NCBI GenBank assembly: GCA_014155875.1
Contig: JACEFZ010025808.1
Coordinates: forward strand, 1,398,501 to 1,462,500
Direction of reading: 5' to 3'
DNA: 64,000 nucleotides
Source: Cepaea nemoralis
Lineage: Eukaryota > Mollusca > Gastropoda > Stylommatophora > Helicidae
Below are positions 24,657 to 37,500 of the stretch, one piece after another. The notes below the pieces were generated by a model. It was not told the origin of the DNA. It saw only the letters and a list, made by a program, of their open reading frames with translations, and made no database searches. The number at the start of each line of letters is the position of its first letter. Position 1 is the stretch's first letter. The position numbers and the translations under genes are program-made.

Positions 24657-25110
24657 CATTGTTTATACCCTTTCCTTCCATAAAACCGTACTGTTCTTCA
24701 CTAATTTCCATTTTTATTTTCTTTCTTGTTCTTCTCATTATAATTCTGAGTAGAAGCTTAGTTTTTGAGGTTAATTGTACGAAAATCTTCACATTCAATT
24801 GCTCCTGGTCTCTTTGGTATAGCTTTAAATACAGATTTTACCATATCGCTCAGTAAATATCCACTGCTGTAAATATCATTTAGCATTTCGGTTAATATAT
24901 CTACCCCAAATTCTCCCAATACTTCTAATTCTTCTATTGTGATTTCATCTGGCCAAGCTGTCGTTCCTTTCTTCATATGCTTCATAGCGTCAGCGACTTC
25001 TTCTTTTAGAATAGGTGGACCTTCTAAGTTACTATCTTCTTTCAATTCTTCCCTTTCTCCATTAATAATTCTCCTATATACTCATTCCACCTCTTCATTA
25101 TAGCACATTC
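23465..25110 (-). mobile_element. RTE-like LINE, RT to C-terminus, minus strand
   Basis: Read on the minus strand. Near 25,045-24,758 it has ILKEEVADAMKHMKKGTTAW, then FKAIPKRPGAIECEDFRTI; next ISEEQYGFMEGKGINNAI (24,700). It is then split by a (TA)n run (24,582-24,654). Then come NNIRYADDTVLVADSATDL with the catalytic YADD (about 24,240), and an intact 160-codon C-terminal frame (23,943-23,461) with LLYGSESW, RTLYTTIRKRQTAFFGHVMR and GKRGRGRPRE, ending HGT. A (ATG)n tail follows. Motif style fits the RTE/BovB group. The endonuclease region is missing here and frames are broken, so it is inactive. Confidence 0.85.
24582..24654. repeat. (TA)n microsatellite inside the LINE RT
   Basis: About 36 TA units interrupting the reverse transcriptase reading of the minus-strand LINE between the GFMEGKG block and the YADD block. 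Confidence 0.97.
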
Positions 25111-25170
25111 CTCCAATAGTATCTTTCCTATTTTTGAGGGTGTTTGAAATCAAAAACATTATTGGATATT

Positions 25171-25317
<147 letters not shown>

Positions 25318-26355
25318 AATATGTCGATTACTTGTAGGGAAATGTCTAAAGATGATTTACACTTATGTTATAGAGTAAATACTATGTTTCTCTAGTACAC
25401 AGAGTAGAATATGTTTGTCTAGTATACTGTATGTAATATGTTTGTCTAGTATACTGTATGTAATATGTTTGTCTAGTATACTGTATGTAATATGATTGTC
25501 TAGTATACTGTATGTAATATGATTGTCTAGTATACTGTACGTAATATGATTGTCTAGTATACTGTATGTAATATGATTGTCTAGTATACTGTATGTAATA
25601 TGTTTGTTTAGTATACTGTATGTAATATGTTTGTCTAGTATACTGTATGTAATATGATTGTCTAGTATACTGTATGTAATATGATTGTCTAGTATACTGT
25701 ATGTAATATTGATTGTCTAGTATACTGTATGTAATATGATTGTCTAGTATACTGTATGTAATATGATTGTCTAGTATACTGTATGTAATATGATTGTCTA
25801 GTATACTGTATGTGATATGATTGTCAAGTATACTGTATGTAATATGATTGTCTTGTATACTGTATGTAATATGATTGTCTAGTATATTGTATGTAATATG
25901 ATTGTCTAGTATACTGTATGTAATATGTTTGTCTAGTATACTGTATGTAATATGATTGTCTAGTATACTGTATGTAATATGATTGTCTAGTATACTGTAT
26001 GTGATATGATTGTCTAGTATACTGTATGTAATATGTTTGTCTAGTATACTGTATGTAATATGATTGTCTTGTATACTGTATGTAATATTATTGTCTAGTA
26101 TACTGTACGTAATATGATTGTCTAGTATACTGTATGTAATATGATTGTCTTGTATACTGTATGTAATATGATTGTCTAGTATACTGTATGTAATATGATT
26201 GTCTAGTATACTGTATGTACTATGATTGTTTAGTATACTGTATGTAATATGATTGTCTAGTATACTGTATGTAATATGATTGTCTAGTATACTGTATGTA
26301 ATATGATTGTTTATATACTGTATGTAATATGATTGTCTTGTATACTGTACAGAAT

Positions 26356-27919
26356 CTGGCAGGACATTGTCGTATGCCGATGATGTTTTAGTGTATCGTC
26401 AGGGTAAGGATAGAGAGGAGGTTGCTGTGGAACTACAAAACGAACTCAATCGCATAAGTACTTGGTGTGATGAAGCTGGGGCAATGGTCAACCCAACAAA
26501 GGCAACAGTGACTTGGTTCTCGTTGAATAATCATATTGTCAACAATCCAACACCAACTGTAATGCTGTGTTCAGAGACGGTGGAAAGAACGCAGGCAATG
26601 AATTACCTGGGAATACGGTTTGATCGAAGCCTTGCTTATAATGTGCACATAGACCAGGTGATAACAAAGGCCAAGCGGGGTTTGGCAGCGATGCGGGTGA
26701 TGGCGGCAGCAAACTGTGAGCAGCGCCATCTATGTCTTCTGTACGAGGGGCTGGTCATGTCTGTTTTGGAATATGCAATGGCAATCCTGACTCTCAGCCA
26801 TACGCAGATAGAAAGGATGGAAAGGATACAGAATGAAGCAATGCGCATTATTCTTGGATGTACAAGAGATACAGCATGCAGGGCGATGCGCTACCTTCTT
26901 GATTTTCCAACCATTGAAGAGAGAATACAAGTTTGCAGGGCACGCGCCTACCTTAAAATTAACGCAAACACACAACATCCACTGCATAGCGAAATTAGGA
27001 AGGTGAAGGGCAGCAGGTTAAAAAGAGGACGGTCGTGGATGGGTCAAGCCGAAGACATTCTTCAACAGGTGTGTTCACTTGAGGACTTAGAACCTGGCGA
27101 GGAGTGGGTGCAAGTGCCAACAGACTTCTGCACATCCTTTTCAGTTTGCATCCAACTAGATAGAAAATGCAGACAAGAAAATCCGGCTGCTGTTGAGGCT
27201 GAAGTACAAGCGTTGATTTTCGAGAATTCGCTAGACAGTGACGCGGTCATCTACACAGATGGGTCGGTCGTCCGACATGTGAGAAGCTCATGGGCCTTTA
27301 CAGCTCGGGCCGGAGGGAGAATTGTGAAGGAGGACTCTGGTGCTTTCACTGAAACCACAAGTAGCCTGACCATGGAAGTCATGGCAGTAAGTAAAGCAAT
27401 AACATGGCTCGAGACACAGACATTCACTAGGGCTTGTTTCCTTAGTGACTCAATGAACATGATCAAGAGGATAGAGGAGGGGTCGATCCGAAGAGAGTGG
27501 TTGCTGCCTCTGAAGCGGTCTCGGCTGGCAAAGATTAGTTTCATCTTCGTGCCAGGTCATGCGGGAGTACAAGGAAATGAGCGGGCTGACAAGCTCGCAG
27601 GTGAGGCTACTGTGGAGGGCGGACGCGCCATGGACCAGGCTGACATTCTGAATGCTCTACGAGAAGTGAGACTTTTGCGAGAACCAAGTGATGACTGTGA
27701 ATCTACAACAATGACCAGACTGCGGGAGCAGCAAATTAAAAGAGGGGTGGCCAAACAAGAACACTACGCAGGAAGCCAAAGAAGATTGATAAACCAACAC
27801 AGAACTGGCGTCGTTAGCCGCTACACGCTGCGGGATTTGCTGAGGAGGGGATCCGAGCACTTATGGACTGAATGGTTCGATGTGCAACGAGGATGATCTG
27901 TCGACTAACTAACTAACTA
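26356..27919 (+). mobile_element. 5'-truncated LINE (I-type with RNase H), recent
   Basis: A 1.56-kb insertion in the 27-bp minisatellite. It is flanked by a 7-bp direct repeat acagaat (26,349-26,355 and 27,920-27,926), which reads as a target-site duplication. The 5' end is truncated just upstream of the catalytic YADD box; the 3' end is a (TAAC)n tail at 27,904-27,919. Truncation, tail and short duplication are the classic products of target-primed reverse transcription. The whole remaining coding part is open, so insertion is recent relative to other LINEs here. Confidence 0.85.
26367..27896 (+). CDS. LINE ORF2 C-terminal part: RT end plus RNase H
   Basis: A 509-codon open frame. It opens with SYADDVLVYRQGKD, the catalytic box of a non-LTR reverse transcriptase, so fingers and palm are absent. 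Residues ~75-200 are the thumb (NYLGIRFDRSLAYNVHI). Residues ~290-412 form an RNase H domain with all four carboxylates in place: D298 (YTDGS), E337 (TMEV), D361 (LSDS) and D408 (ERAD), plus H398 in VPGHAG. The tail (RHRTGV-like 'NQHRTGVVSRYTL', EHLW) is shared with the relic at 14 kb. RNase H after RT places it in the I superfamily (I/Ingi-like). It has no native start: the first codon used is TTG, and it should be regarded as a fragment, not an expressed gene. Confidence 0.85.
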   Translation: MSYADDVLVYRQGKDREEVAVELQNELNRISTWCDEAGAMVNPTKATVTWFSLNNHIVNNPTPTVMLCSETVERTQAMNYLGIRFDRSLAYNVHIDQVITKAKRGLAAMRVMAAANCEQRHLCLLYEGLVMSVLEYAMAILTLSHTQIERMERIQNEAMRIILGCTRDTACRAMRYLLDFPTIEERIQVCRARAYLKINANTQHPLHSEIRKVKGSRLKRGRSWMGQAEDILQQVCSLEDLEPGEEWVQVPTDFCTSFSVCIQLDRKCRQENPAAVEAEVQALIFENSLDSDAVIYTDGSVVRHVRSSWAFTARAGGRIVKEDSGAFTETTSSLTMEVMAVSKAITWLETQTFTRACFLSDSMNMIKRIEEGSIRREWLLPLKRSRLAKISFIFVPGHAGVQGNERADKLAGEATVEGGRAMDQADILNALREVRLLREPSDDCESTTMTRLREQQIKRGVAKQEHYAGSQRRLINQHRTGVVSRYTLRDLLRRGSEHLWTEWFDVQRG

Positions 27920-27966
27920 ACAGAATATGTTTGTCTAGTATACTGTATGTAATATGTTTGTCTAGT

Positions 27967-28213
27967 ACTTTTTTTCCGCATATCCTTTACAGGACATTGC
28001 ACTCAACACCAGTATTTTTCAGCTTCTGTTGATGTCTTGACGAGTTTTACGGTGAGTAGTTTGCCATTTCTTTCTGAACGACCAGCTCACATACCCTTCG
28101 TAAGTAACCAACGCGACGCGATCCGCTGCCGAATCTCGCGCAGTTGTGTTTCTTAGGAGAGTATACGGGATTACGAATAGCGTCGTTAGCACCTTCGCCA
28201 GGGAGACCGGCTT
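27967..28213 (-). mobile_element. SINE-A copy in the 27-bp minisatellite
   Basis: Full length, minus strand. The phrase ttgtctagta flanks it on both sides; this may be a target duplication, though the host array itself repeats that phrase. Confidence 0.85.
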
Positions 28214-28334
28214 GTCTAGTATACTGTACAGAATATATTTATTTCGCATAGTATATATACTATATTTGTTTCGTATACTGTATAGTCTATGTTAGTTTAT
28301 CGTGCTGTATATATGTTTTTGTCTTGTTTAGCGT

Positions 28335-28592
28335 TAAATTAGTTGCATATATCTTAAAGGAAGTCGCAGTAAATTCAAAATTGTTTTGTTTTGGCGGTTT
28401 GTTATTTCATGACAAGGTTTACATCCAGTAGTTTGCCATTGCTTTCTGAGTGACTAGCATTCATACCTTTGTATGAAAACTAACGCAAGGCAGTCTGCTT
28501 CCAAATAGCCCGCTGCTGTGTTTTGAATGAGGTGTGCAGGATTACGAACTGCATTCGTAACCCCTCCATCCGCAGAGCAGGCTGTGTAGCGT
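28335..28592 (-). mobile_element. SINE-A copy, older
   Basis: Diverged minus-strand copy keeping 'gtttgccattgctttctgag' and the head end before 28,592. It abuts the start of the 67-bp satellite. Confidence 0.7.
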
Positions 28593-28594
28593 AG

Positions 28595-31500
28595 TTTAGG
28601 GAATATGTTCTTGCAGCCGTCCAGAGAGGACGTTTAGGGAATATGTTCTTGCAGCCGTCCAGAGAGGACGTTTAGGGAATATGTTCTTGCAGCCGTCCAG
28701 AGAGGACGTTTAGGGAATATGTTCTTGCAGCCGTCCAGAGAGGACGTTTAGGGAATATGTTCTTGCAGCCGTCCAGAGAGGACGTTTAGGGAATATGTTC
28801 TTGCAGCCGTCCAGAGAGGACGTTTAGGGAATATGTTCTTGCAGCCGTCCAGAGAGGACGTTTAGGGAATATGTTCTTACAGCCGTCCAGAGAGGACGTT
28901 TAGGGAATATGTTCTTACAGCCGTCCAGAGAGGACGTTTAGGGAATATGTTCTTGCAGCCGTCCAGAGAGGACGTTTAGGGAATATGTTCTTGCAGCCGT
29001 CCAGAGAGGACGTTTAGGGAATATGTTCTTACAGCCGTCCAGAGAGGAAGTTTGTTTGGCCAGTTGTAAATAACATATGTTTAGGGAATATGTTCTTACA
29101 GCCGTCCAGAGAGGACGTTTGTTTGGCCAGTTGTAAATAACATATGTTTAGGGAATATGTTCTTGCAGCCGTCCAGAGAGGACGTTTGTTTGGCCAGTTG
29201 TAAATAACATATGTTTAGGGAATATGTTCTTACAGCCGTCCAGAGAGGACGTTTGTTTGGCCAGTTGTAAATAACATATGTTTAGGGAATATGTTCTTAC
29301 AGCCGTCCAGAGAGGACGTTTGTTTGGCCAGTTGTAAATAACATATGTTTAGGGAATATGTTCTTACAGCCGTCCAGAGAGGACGTTTGTTTGGCCAGTT
29401 GTAAATAACATATGTTTAGGGAATATGTTCTTACAGCCGTCCAGAGAGGACGTTTGTTTGGCCGTTGTAAATAACATATGTTTAGGGAATATGTTCTTAC
29501 AGCCGTCCAGAGAGGACGTTTGTTTGGCCAATTGTAAATAACATATGTTTAGGGAATATGTTCTTACAGCCGTCCAGAGAGGACGTTTGTTTGGCCAATT
29601 GTAAATAACATATGTTTAGGGAATATGTTCTTACAGCCGTCCAGAGAGGACGTTTGTTTGGCCAATTGTAAATAACATATGTTTAGGGAATATGTTCTTA
29701 CAGCCGTCCAGAGAGGATGTTTGTTTGGCCAATTGTAAATAACATATGTTTAGGGAATATGTTCTTGCAGCCGTCCAGAGAGGACGTTTGTTTGGCCAAT
29801 TGTAAATAACATATGTTTAGGGAATATGTTCTTGCAGCCGTCCAGAGAGGACGTTTGTTTGGCCAAGTGTAAATAACATATGTTTAGGGAATATGTTCTT
29901 GCAGCCGTCCAGAGAGGACGTTTGTTTGGCCAATTGTAAATAACATATGTTTAGGGAATATGTTCTTGCAGCCGTCCAGAGAGGACGTTTGTTTGGCCAA
30001 TTGTAAATAACATATGTTTAGGGAATATGTTCTTGCAGCCGTCCAGAGAGGACGTTTGTTTGGCCAATTGTAAATAACATATGTTTAGGGAATATGTTCT
30101 TGCAGCCGTCCAGAGAGGACGTTTGTTTGGCCAATTGTAAATAACATATGTTTAGGGAATATGTTCTTGCAGCCGTCCAGAGAGGACGTTTGTTTGGCCA
30201 ATTGTAAATAACATATGTTTAGGGAATATGTTCTTGCAGCCGTCCAGAGAGGACGTTTGTTTGGCCTATTGTAAATAACATATGTTTAGGGAATATGTTC
30301 TTGCAGCCGTCCAGAGAGGACGTTTGTTTGGCCAATTGTAAATAACATATGTTTAGGGAATATGTTCGTGCAGCCGTCCAAGGAGGATGTTTGTTTGGCC
30401 AATTGTAAATAACATATGTTTAGGGAATATGTTCTTGCAGCCGTCCAGAGAGGACGTTTGTTTGGCCAATTGTAAATAACATATGTTTAGGGAATATGTT
30501 CGTGCAGCCGTCCAAGGAGGATGTTTGTTTGGCCAATTGTAAATAACATATGTTTAGGGAATATGTTCTTACAGCCGTCCAGAGAGGACGTTTGTTTGGC
30601 CAGTTGTAAATAACATATGTTTAGGGAATATGTTCTTACAGCCGTCCAAGGAGGATGTTTGTTTGGCCAATTGTAAATAACATATGTTTAAGGAATATGT
30701 TCTTACAGCCGTCCAGAGAGGACGTTTGTTTGGCCAGTTGTAAATAACATATGTTTAGGGAATATGTTCTTACAGCCGTCCAAGGAGGATGTTTGTTTGG
30801 CCAATTGTAAATAACATATGTTTAGGGAATATGTTCGTGCAGCCGTCCAAGGAGGATGTTTGTTTGGCCAATTGTAAATAACATATGTTTAGGGAATATG
30901 TTCTTACAGCCGTCCAGAGAGGACGTTTGTTTGGCCAATTGTAAATAACATATGTTTAGGGAATATGTTCTTGCAGCCGTCCAGAGAGGACGTTTAGGGA
31001 ATATGTTCTTGCAGCCGTCCAGAGAGGACGTTTAGGGAATATGTTCTTGCAGCCGTCCAGAGAGGACGTTTAGGGAATATGTTCTTGCAGCCGTCCAGAG
31101 AGGACGTTTAGGGAATATGTTCTTGCAGCCGTCCAGAGAGGACGTTTAGGGAATATGTTCTTGCAGCCGTCCAGAGAGGACGTTTAGGGAATATGTTCTT
31201 GCAGCCGTCCAGAGAGGACGTTTAGGGAATATGTTCTTACAGCCGTCCAGAGAGGACGTTTAGGGAATATGTTCTTACAGCCGTCCAGAGAGGACGTTTA
31301 GGGAATATGTTCTTGCAGCCGTCCAGAGAGGACGTTTAGGGAATATGTTCTTGCAGCCGTCCAGAGAGGACGTTTAGGGAATATGTTCTTACAGCCGTCC
31401 AGAGAGGACGTTTGTTTGGCCAGTTGTAAATAACATATGTTTAGGGAATATGTTCTTACAGCCGTCCAGAGAGGACGTTTGTTTGGCCAGTTGTAAATAA

Positions 31501-34500
31501 CATATGTTTAGGGAATATGTTCTTGCAGCCGTCCAGAGAGGACGTTTGTTTGGCCAGTTGTAAATAACATATGTTTAGGGAATATGTTCTTACAGCCGTC
31601 CAGAGAGGACGTTTGTTTGGCCAGTTGTAAATAACATATGTTTAGGGAATATGTTCTTACAGCCGTCCAGAGAGGACGTTTGTTTGGCCAGTTGTAAATA
31701 ACATATGTTTAGGGAATATGTTCTTACAGCCGTCCAGAGAGGACGTTTGTTTGGCCAGTTGTAAATAACATATGTTTAGGGAATATGTTCTTACAGCCGT
31801 CCAGAGAGGACGTTTGTTTGGCCGTTGTAAATAACATATGTTTAGGGAATATGTTCTTACAGCCGTCCAGAGAGGACGTTTGTTTGGCCAATTGTAAATA
31901 ACATATGTTTAGGGAATATGTTCTTACAGCCGTCCAGAGAGGACGTTTGTTTGGCCAATTGTAAATAACATATGTTTAGGGAATATGTTCTTACAGCCGT
32001 CCAGAGAGGACGTTTGTTTGGCCAATTGTAAATAACATATGTTTAGGGAATATGTTCTTACAGCCGTCCAGAGAGGATGTTTGTTTGGCCAATTGTAAAT
32101 AACATATGTTTAGGGAATATGTTCTTGCAGCCGTCCAGAGAGGACGTTTGTTTGGCCAATTGTAAATAACATATGTTTAGGGAATATGTTCTTGCAGCCG
32201 TCCAGAGAGGACGTTTGTTTGGCCAATTGTAAATAACATATGTTTAGGGAATATGTTCTTGCAGCCGTCCAGAGAGGACGTTTGTTTGGCCAATTGTAAA
32301 TAACATATGTTTAGGGAATATGTTCTTGCAGCCGTCCAGAGAGGACGTTTGTTTGGCCAATTGTAAATAACATATGTTTAGGGAATATGTTCTTGCAGCC
32401 GTCCAGAGAGGACGTTTGTTTGGCCAATTGTAAATAACATATGTTTAGGGAATATGTTCTTGCAGCCGTCCAGAGAGGACGTTTGTTTGGCCAATTGTAA
32501 ATAACATATGTTTAGGGAATATGTTCTTGCAGCCGTCCAGAGAGGACGTTTGTTTGGCCAATTGTAAATAACATATGTTTAGGGAATATGTTCTTGCAGC
32601 CGTCCAGAGAGGACGTTTGTTTGGCCTATTGTAAATAACATATGTTTAGGGAATATGTTCTTGCAGCCGTCCAGAGAGGACGTTTGTTGGCCAATTGTAA
32701 ATAACATATGTTTAGGGAATATGTTCTTGCAAGCCGTCCAGAGAGGACGTTTGTTTGGCCAATTGTAAATAACATATGTTTAGGGAATATGTTCGTGCAG
32801 CCGTCCAAGGAGGATGTTTGTTTGGCCAATTGTAAATAACATATGTTTAGGGAATATGTTCTTGCAGCCGTCCAGAGAGGACGTTTGTTTGGCCAATTGT
32901 AAATAACATATGTTTAGGGAATATGTTCGTGCAGCCGTCCAAGGAGGATGTTTGTTTGGCCAATTGTAAATAACATATGTTTAGGGAATATGTTCTTACA
33001 GCCGTCCAGAGAGGACGTTTGTTTGGCCAGTTGTAAATAACATATGTTTAGGGAATATGTTCTTACAGCCGTCCAAGGAGGATGTTTGTTTGGCCAATTG
33101 TAAATAACATATGTTTAAGGAATATGTTCTTACAGCCGTCCAGAGAGGACGTTTGTTTGGCCAGTTGTAAATAACATATGTTTAGGGAATATGTTCTTAC
33201 AGCCGTCCAAGGAGGATGTTTGTTTGGCCAATTGTAAATAACATATGTTTAGGGAATATGTTCGTGCAGCCGTCCAAGGAGGATGTTTGTTTGGCCAATT
33301 GTAAATAACATATGTTTAGGGAATATGTTCTTACAGCCGTCCAGAGAGGACGTTTGTTTGGCCAATTGTAAATAACATATGTTTAGGGAATATGTTCTTG
33401 CAGCCGTCCAGAGAGGACGTTTGTTTGGCCTATTGTAAATAACATATGTTTAGGGAATATGTTCTTGCAGCCGTCCAGAGAGGACGTTTGTTTGGCCAAT
33501 TGTAAATAACATATGTTTAGGGAATATGTTCTTGCAGCCGTCCAGAGAGGACGTTTGTTTGGCCAATTGTAAATAACATATGTTTAGGGAATATGTTCGT
33601 GCAGCCGTCCAAGGAGGATGTTTGTTTGGCCAATTGTAATAACATATGTTTAGGGAATATGTTATTGCAGCCGTCCAGAGAGGACGTTTGTTTGGCCAAT
33701 TGTAAATAACATATGTTTAGGGAATATGTTCGTGCAGCCGTCCAAGGAGGATGTTTGTTTGGCCAATTGTAAATAACATATGTTTAGGGAATATGTTCTT
33801 ACAGCCGTCCAGAGAGGACGTTTGTTTGGCCAGTTGTAAATAACATATGTTTAGGGAATATATTCTTACAGCCGTCCAAGGAGGATGTTTGTTTGGCCAA
33901 TTGTAAATAACATATGTTTAAGGAATATGTTCTTACAGCCGTCCAGAGAGGACGTTTGTTTGGCCAGTTGTAAATAACATATGTTTAGGGAATATGTTCT
34001 TACAGCCGTCCAAGGAGGATGTTTGTTTGGCCAATTGTAAATAACATATGTTTAGGGAATATGTTCGTGCAGCCGTCCAAGGAGGATGTTTGTTTGGCCA
34101 ATTGTAAATAACATATGTTTAGGGAATATGTTCTTACAGCCGTCCAGAGAGGACGTTTGTTTGGCCAATTGTAAATAACATATGTTTAGGGAATATGTTC
34201 TTACAGCCGTCCAAGGAGGACGTTTGTTTGGCCAATTGTAAATAACATATGTTTAGGGAATATGTTCTTACAGCCGTCCAGAGAGGATGTTTGTTTGGCC
34301 AATTGTAAATAACATATGTTTAGGGAATATGTTCTTACAGCCGTCCAGAGAGGACGTTTGTTTGGCCAATTGTAAATAACATATGTTTAGGGAATATGTT
34401 CTTGCAGCCGTCCAGAGAGGACGTTTGTTTGGCCAGTTGTAAATAACATATGTTTAGGGAATATGTTCTTGCAGCCGTCCAGAGAGGACGTTTGTTTGGC

Positions 34501-37500
34501 CTATTGTAAATAACATATGTTTAGGGAATATGTTCTTACAGCCGTCCAGAGAGGATGTTTGTTTGGCCAATTGTAAATAACATATGTTTAGGGAATATGT
34601 TCTTACAGCCGTCCAGAGAGGATGTTTGTTTGGCCAATTGTAAATAACATATGTTTAGGGAATATGTTCTTACAGCCGTCCAGAGAGGATGTTTGTTTGG
34701 CCAATTGTAAATAACATATGTTTAGGGAATATGTTCGTGCAGCCGTCCAAGATGGATGTTTGTTTGGCCTATTGTAAATAACATATGTTTAGGGAATATG
34801 TTCTTGCAGCCGTCCAAGGAGGATGTTTGTTTGGCCAATTGTAAATAACATATGTTTAGGGAATATGTTCTTGCAGCCGTCCAAGGAGGATGTTTGTTTG
34901 GCCTATTGTAAATAACATATGTTTAGGGAATATGTTCTTGCAGCCGTCCAAGGAGGATGTTTGTTTGGCCTATTGTAAATAACATATGTTTAGGGAATAT
35001 GTTCTTACAGCCGTCCAGAGAGGACGTTTGTTTGGCCAATTGTAAATAACATATGTTTAGGGAATATGTTCTTACAGCCGTCCAGAGAGCATGTTTGTTT
35101 GGCCAATTGTAAATAACATATGTTTAGGGAATATGTTCTTACAGCCGTCCAGAGAGGATGTTTGTTTGGCCAATTGTAAATAACATATGTTTAGGGAATA
35201 TGTTCTTGCAGCCGTCCAGAGAGGACGTTTGTTTGGCCTATTGTAAATAACATATGTTTAGGGAATATGTTCTTACAGCCGTCCAGAGAGGATGTTTGTT
35301 TGTCCAATTGTAAATAACATATGTTTAGGGAATATGTTCTTACAGCCGTCCAGAGAGGACGTTTGTTTGGCCAATTGTAAATAACATATGTTTAGGGAAT
35401 ATGTTCTTGCAGCCGTTCAGAGAGGACGTTTGTTTGGCCAGTTGTAAATAACATATGTTTAGGGAATATGTTCTTGCAGCCGTCCAGAGAGGACGTTTGT
35501 TTGGCCTATTGTAAATAACATATGTTTAGGGAATATGTTCTTACATCCGTCCAGAGAGGATGTTTGTTTGGCCAATTGTAAATAACATATGTTTAGGGAA
35601 TATGTTCTTACAGCCGTCCAGAGAGGATGTTTGTTTGGCCAATTGTAAATAACATATGTTTAGGGAATATGTTCTTACAGCCGTCCAGAGAGGATGTTTG
35701 TTTGGCCAATTGTAAATAACATATGTTTAGGGAATATGTTCGTGCAGCCGTCCAAGGAGGATGTTTGTTTGGCCTATTGTAAATAACATATGTTTAGGGA
35801 ATATGTTCTTGCAGCCGTCCAAGGAGGATGTTTGTTTGGCCTATTGTAAATAACATATGTTTAGGGAATATGTTCTTGCAGCCGTCCAAGGAGGATGTTT
35901 GTTTGGCCTATTGTAAATAACATATGTTTAGGGAATATGTTCTTGCAGCCGTCCAAGGAGGATGTTTGTTTGGCCTATTGTAAATAACATATGTTTAGGG
36001 AATATGTTCTTACAGCCGTCCAGAGAGGACGTTTGTTTGGCCAATTGTAAATAACATATGTTTAGGGAATATGTTCTTACAGCCGTCCAGAGAGGATGTT
36101 TGTTTGGCCAATTGTAAATAACATATGTTTAGGGAATATGTTCTTACAGCCGTCCAGAGAGGATGTTTGTTTGGCCAATTGTAAATAACATATGTTTAGG
36201 GAATATGTTCGTGCAGCCGTCCAAGGAGGATGTTTGTTTGGCCTATTGTAAATAACATATGTTTAGGGAATATGTTCTTGCAGCCGTCCAAGGAGGATGT
36301 TTGTTTGGCCTATTGTAAATAACATATGTTTAGGAAATATGTTCTTGCAGCCGTCCAAGGAGGATGTTTGTTTGGCCTATTGTAAATAACATATGTTTAG
36401 GGAATATGTTCTTGCAGCCGTCCAAGGAGGATGTTTGTTTGGCCTATTGTAAATAACATATGTTTAGGGAATATGTTCTTACAGCCGTCCAAGGAGGATG
36501 TTTGTTTGGCCTATTGTAAATAACATATGTTTAGGGAATATGTTCGTTCAGCCGTCCAAGGAGGATGTTTGTTTGGCCTATTGTAAATAACATATGTTTA
36601 GGAAATATGTTCGTGCAGCCGTCCAAGGAGGATGTTTGTTTGGCCTATTGTAAATAACATATGTTTAGGGAATATGTTCTTGCAGCCGTCCAAGGAGGAT
36701 GTTTGTTTGGCCTATTGTAAATAACATATGTTTAGGGAATATGTTCTTGCAGCCGTCCAAGGAGGATGTTTGTTTGGCCTATTGTAAATAACATATGTTT
36801 AGGGAATATGTTCTTGCAGCCGTCCAAGGAGGATGTTTGTTTGGCCTATTGTAAATAACATATGTTTAGGGAATATGTTCTTACTGCCGTCCAAGGAGGA
36901 TGTTTGTTTGGCCTATTGTAAATAACATATGTTTAGGGAATATGTTCTTGCAGCCGTCCAAGGAGGATGTTTGTTTGGCCTATTGTAAATAACATATGTT
37001 TAGGGAATATGTTCTTGCAGCCGTCCAAGGAGGATGTTTGTTTGGCCTATTGTAAATAACATATGTTTAGGGAATATGTTCTTGCAGCCGTCCAAGGAGG
37101 ATGTTTGTTTGGCCAATTGTAAATAACAGATGTTTAGGGAATATGTTCTTACAGCCGTCCAGAGAGGACGTTTGTTTGGCCAATTGTAAATAACATATGT
37201 TTAGGGAATATGTTCTTGCAGCCGTCCAAGGAGGATGTTTGTTTGGCCAATTGTAAATAACATATGTTTAGGGAATATGTTCTTACAGCCGTCCAGAGAG
37301 GACGTTTGTTTGGCCAATTGTAAATAACATATGTTTAGGGAATATGTTCTTGCAGCCGTCCAAGGAGGATGTTTGTTTGGCCAATTGTAAATAACAGATG
37401 TTTAGGGAATATGTTCTTACAGCCGTCCAGAGAGGACGTTTGTTTGGCCAATTGTAAATAACATATGTTTAGGGAATATGTTCTTGCAGCCGTCCAAGGA

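Larger units (their letters stand above)
25392..28330. repeat. 27-bp minisatellite domain, split by insertions
   Basis: A 27-bp unit, gtctagtatactgtatgtaa plus tatgatt, repeats about 35 times from 25,392 to 26,350. It resumes at about 27,922-27,966 and, degenerately, at 28,213-28,330. The gaps are a LINE (26,356-27,919) and a SINE-A (27,967-28,213), both inserted into the array. The commonest variants are tatgttt versus tatgatt and tcttgta versus tctagta. Confidence 0.95.
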
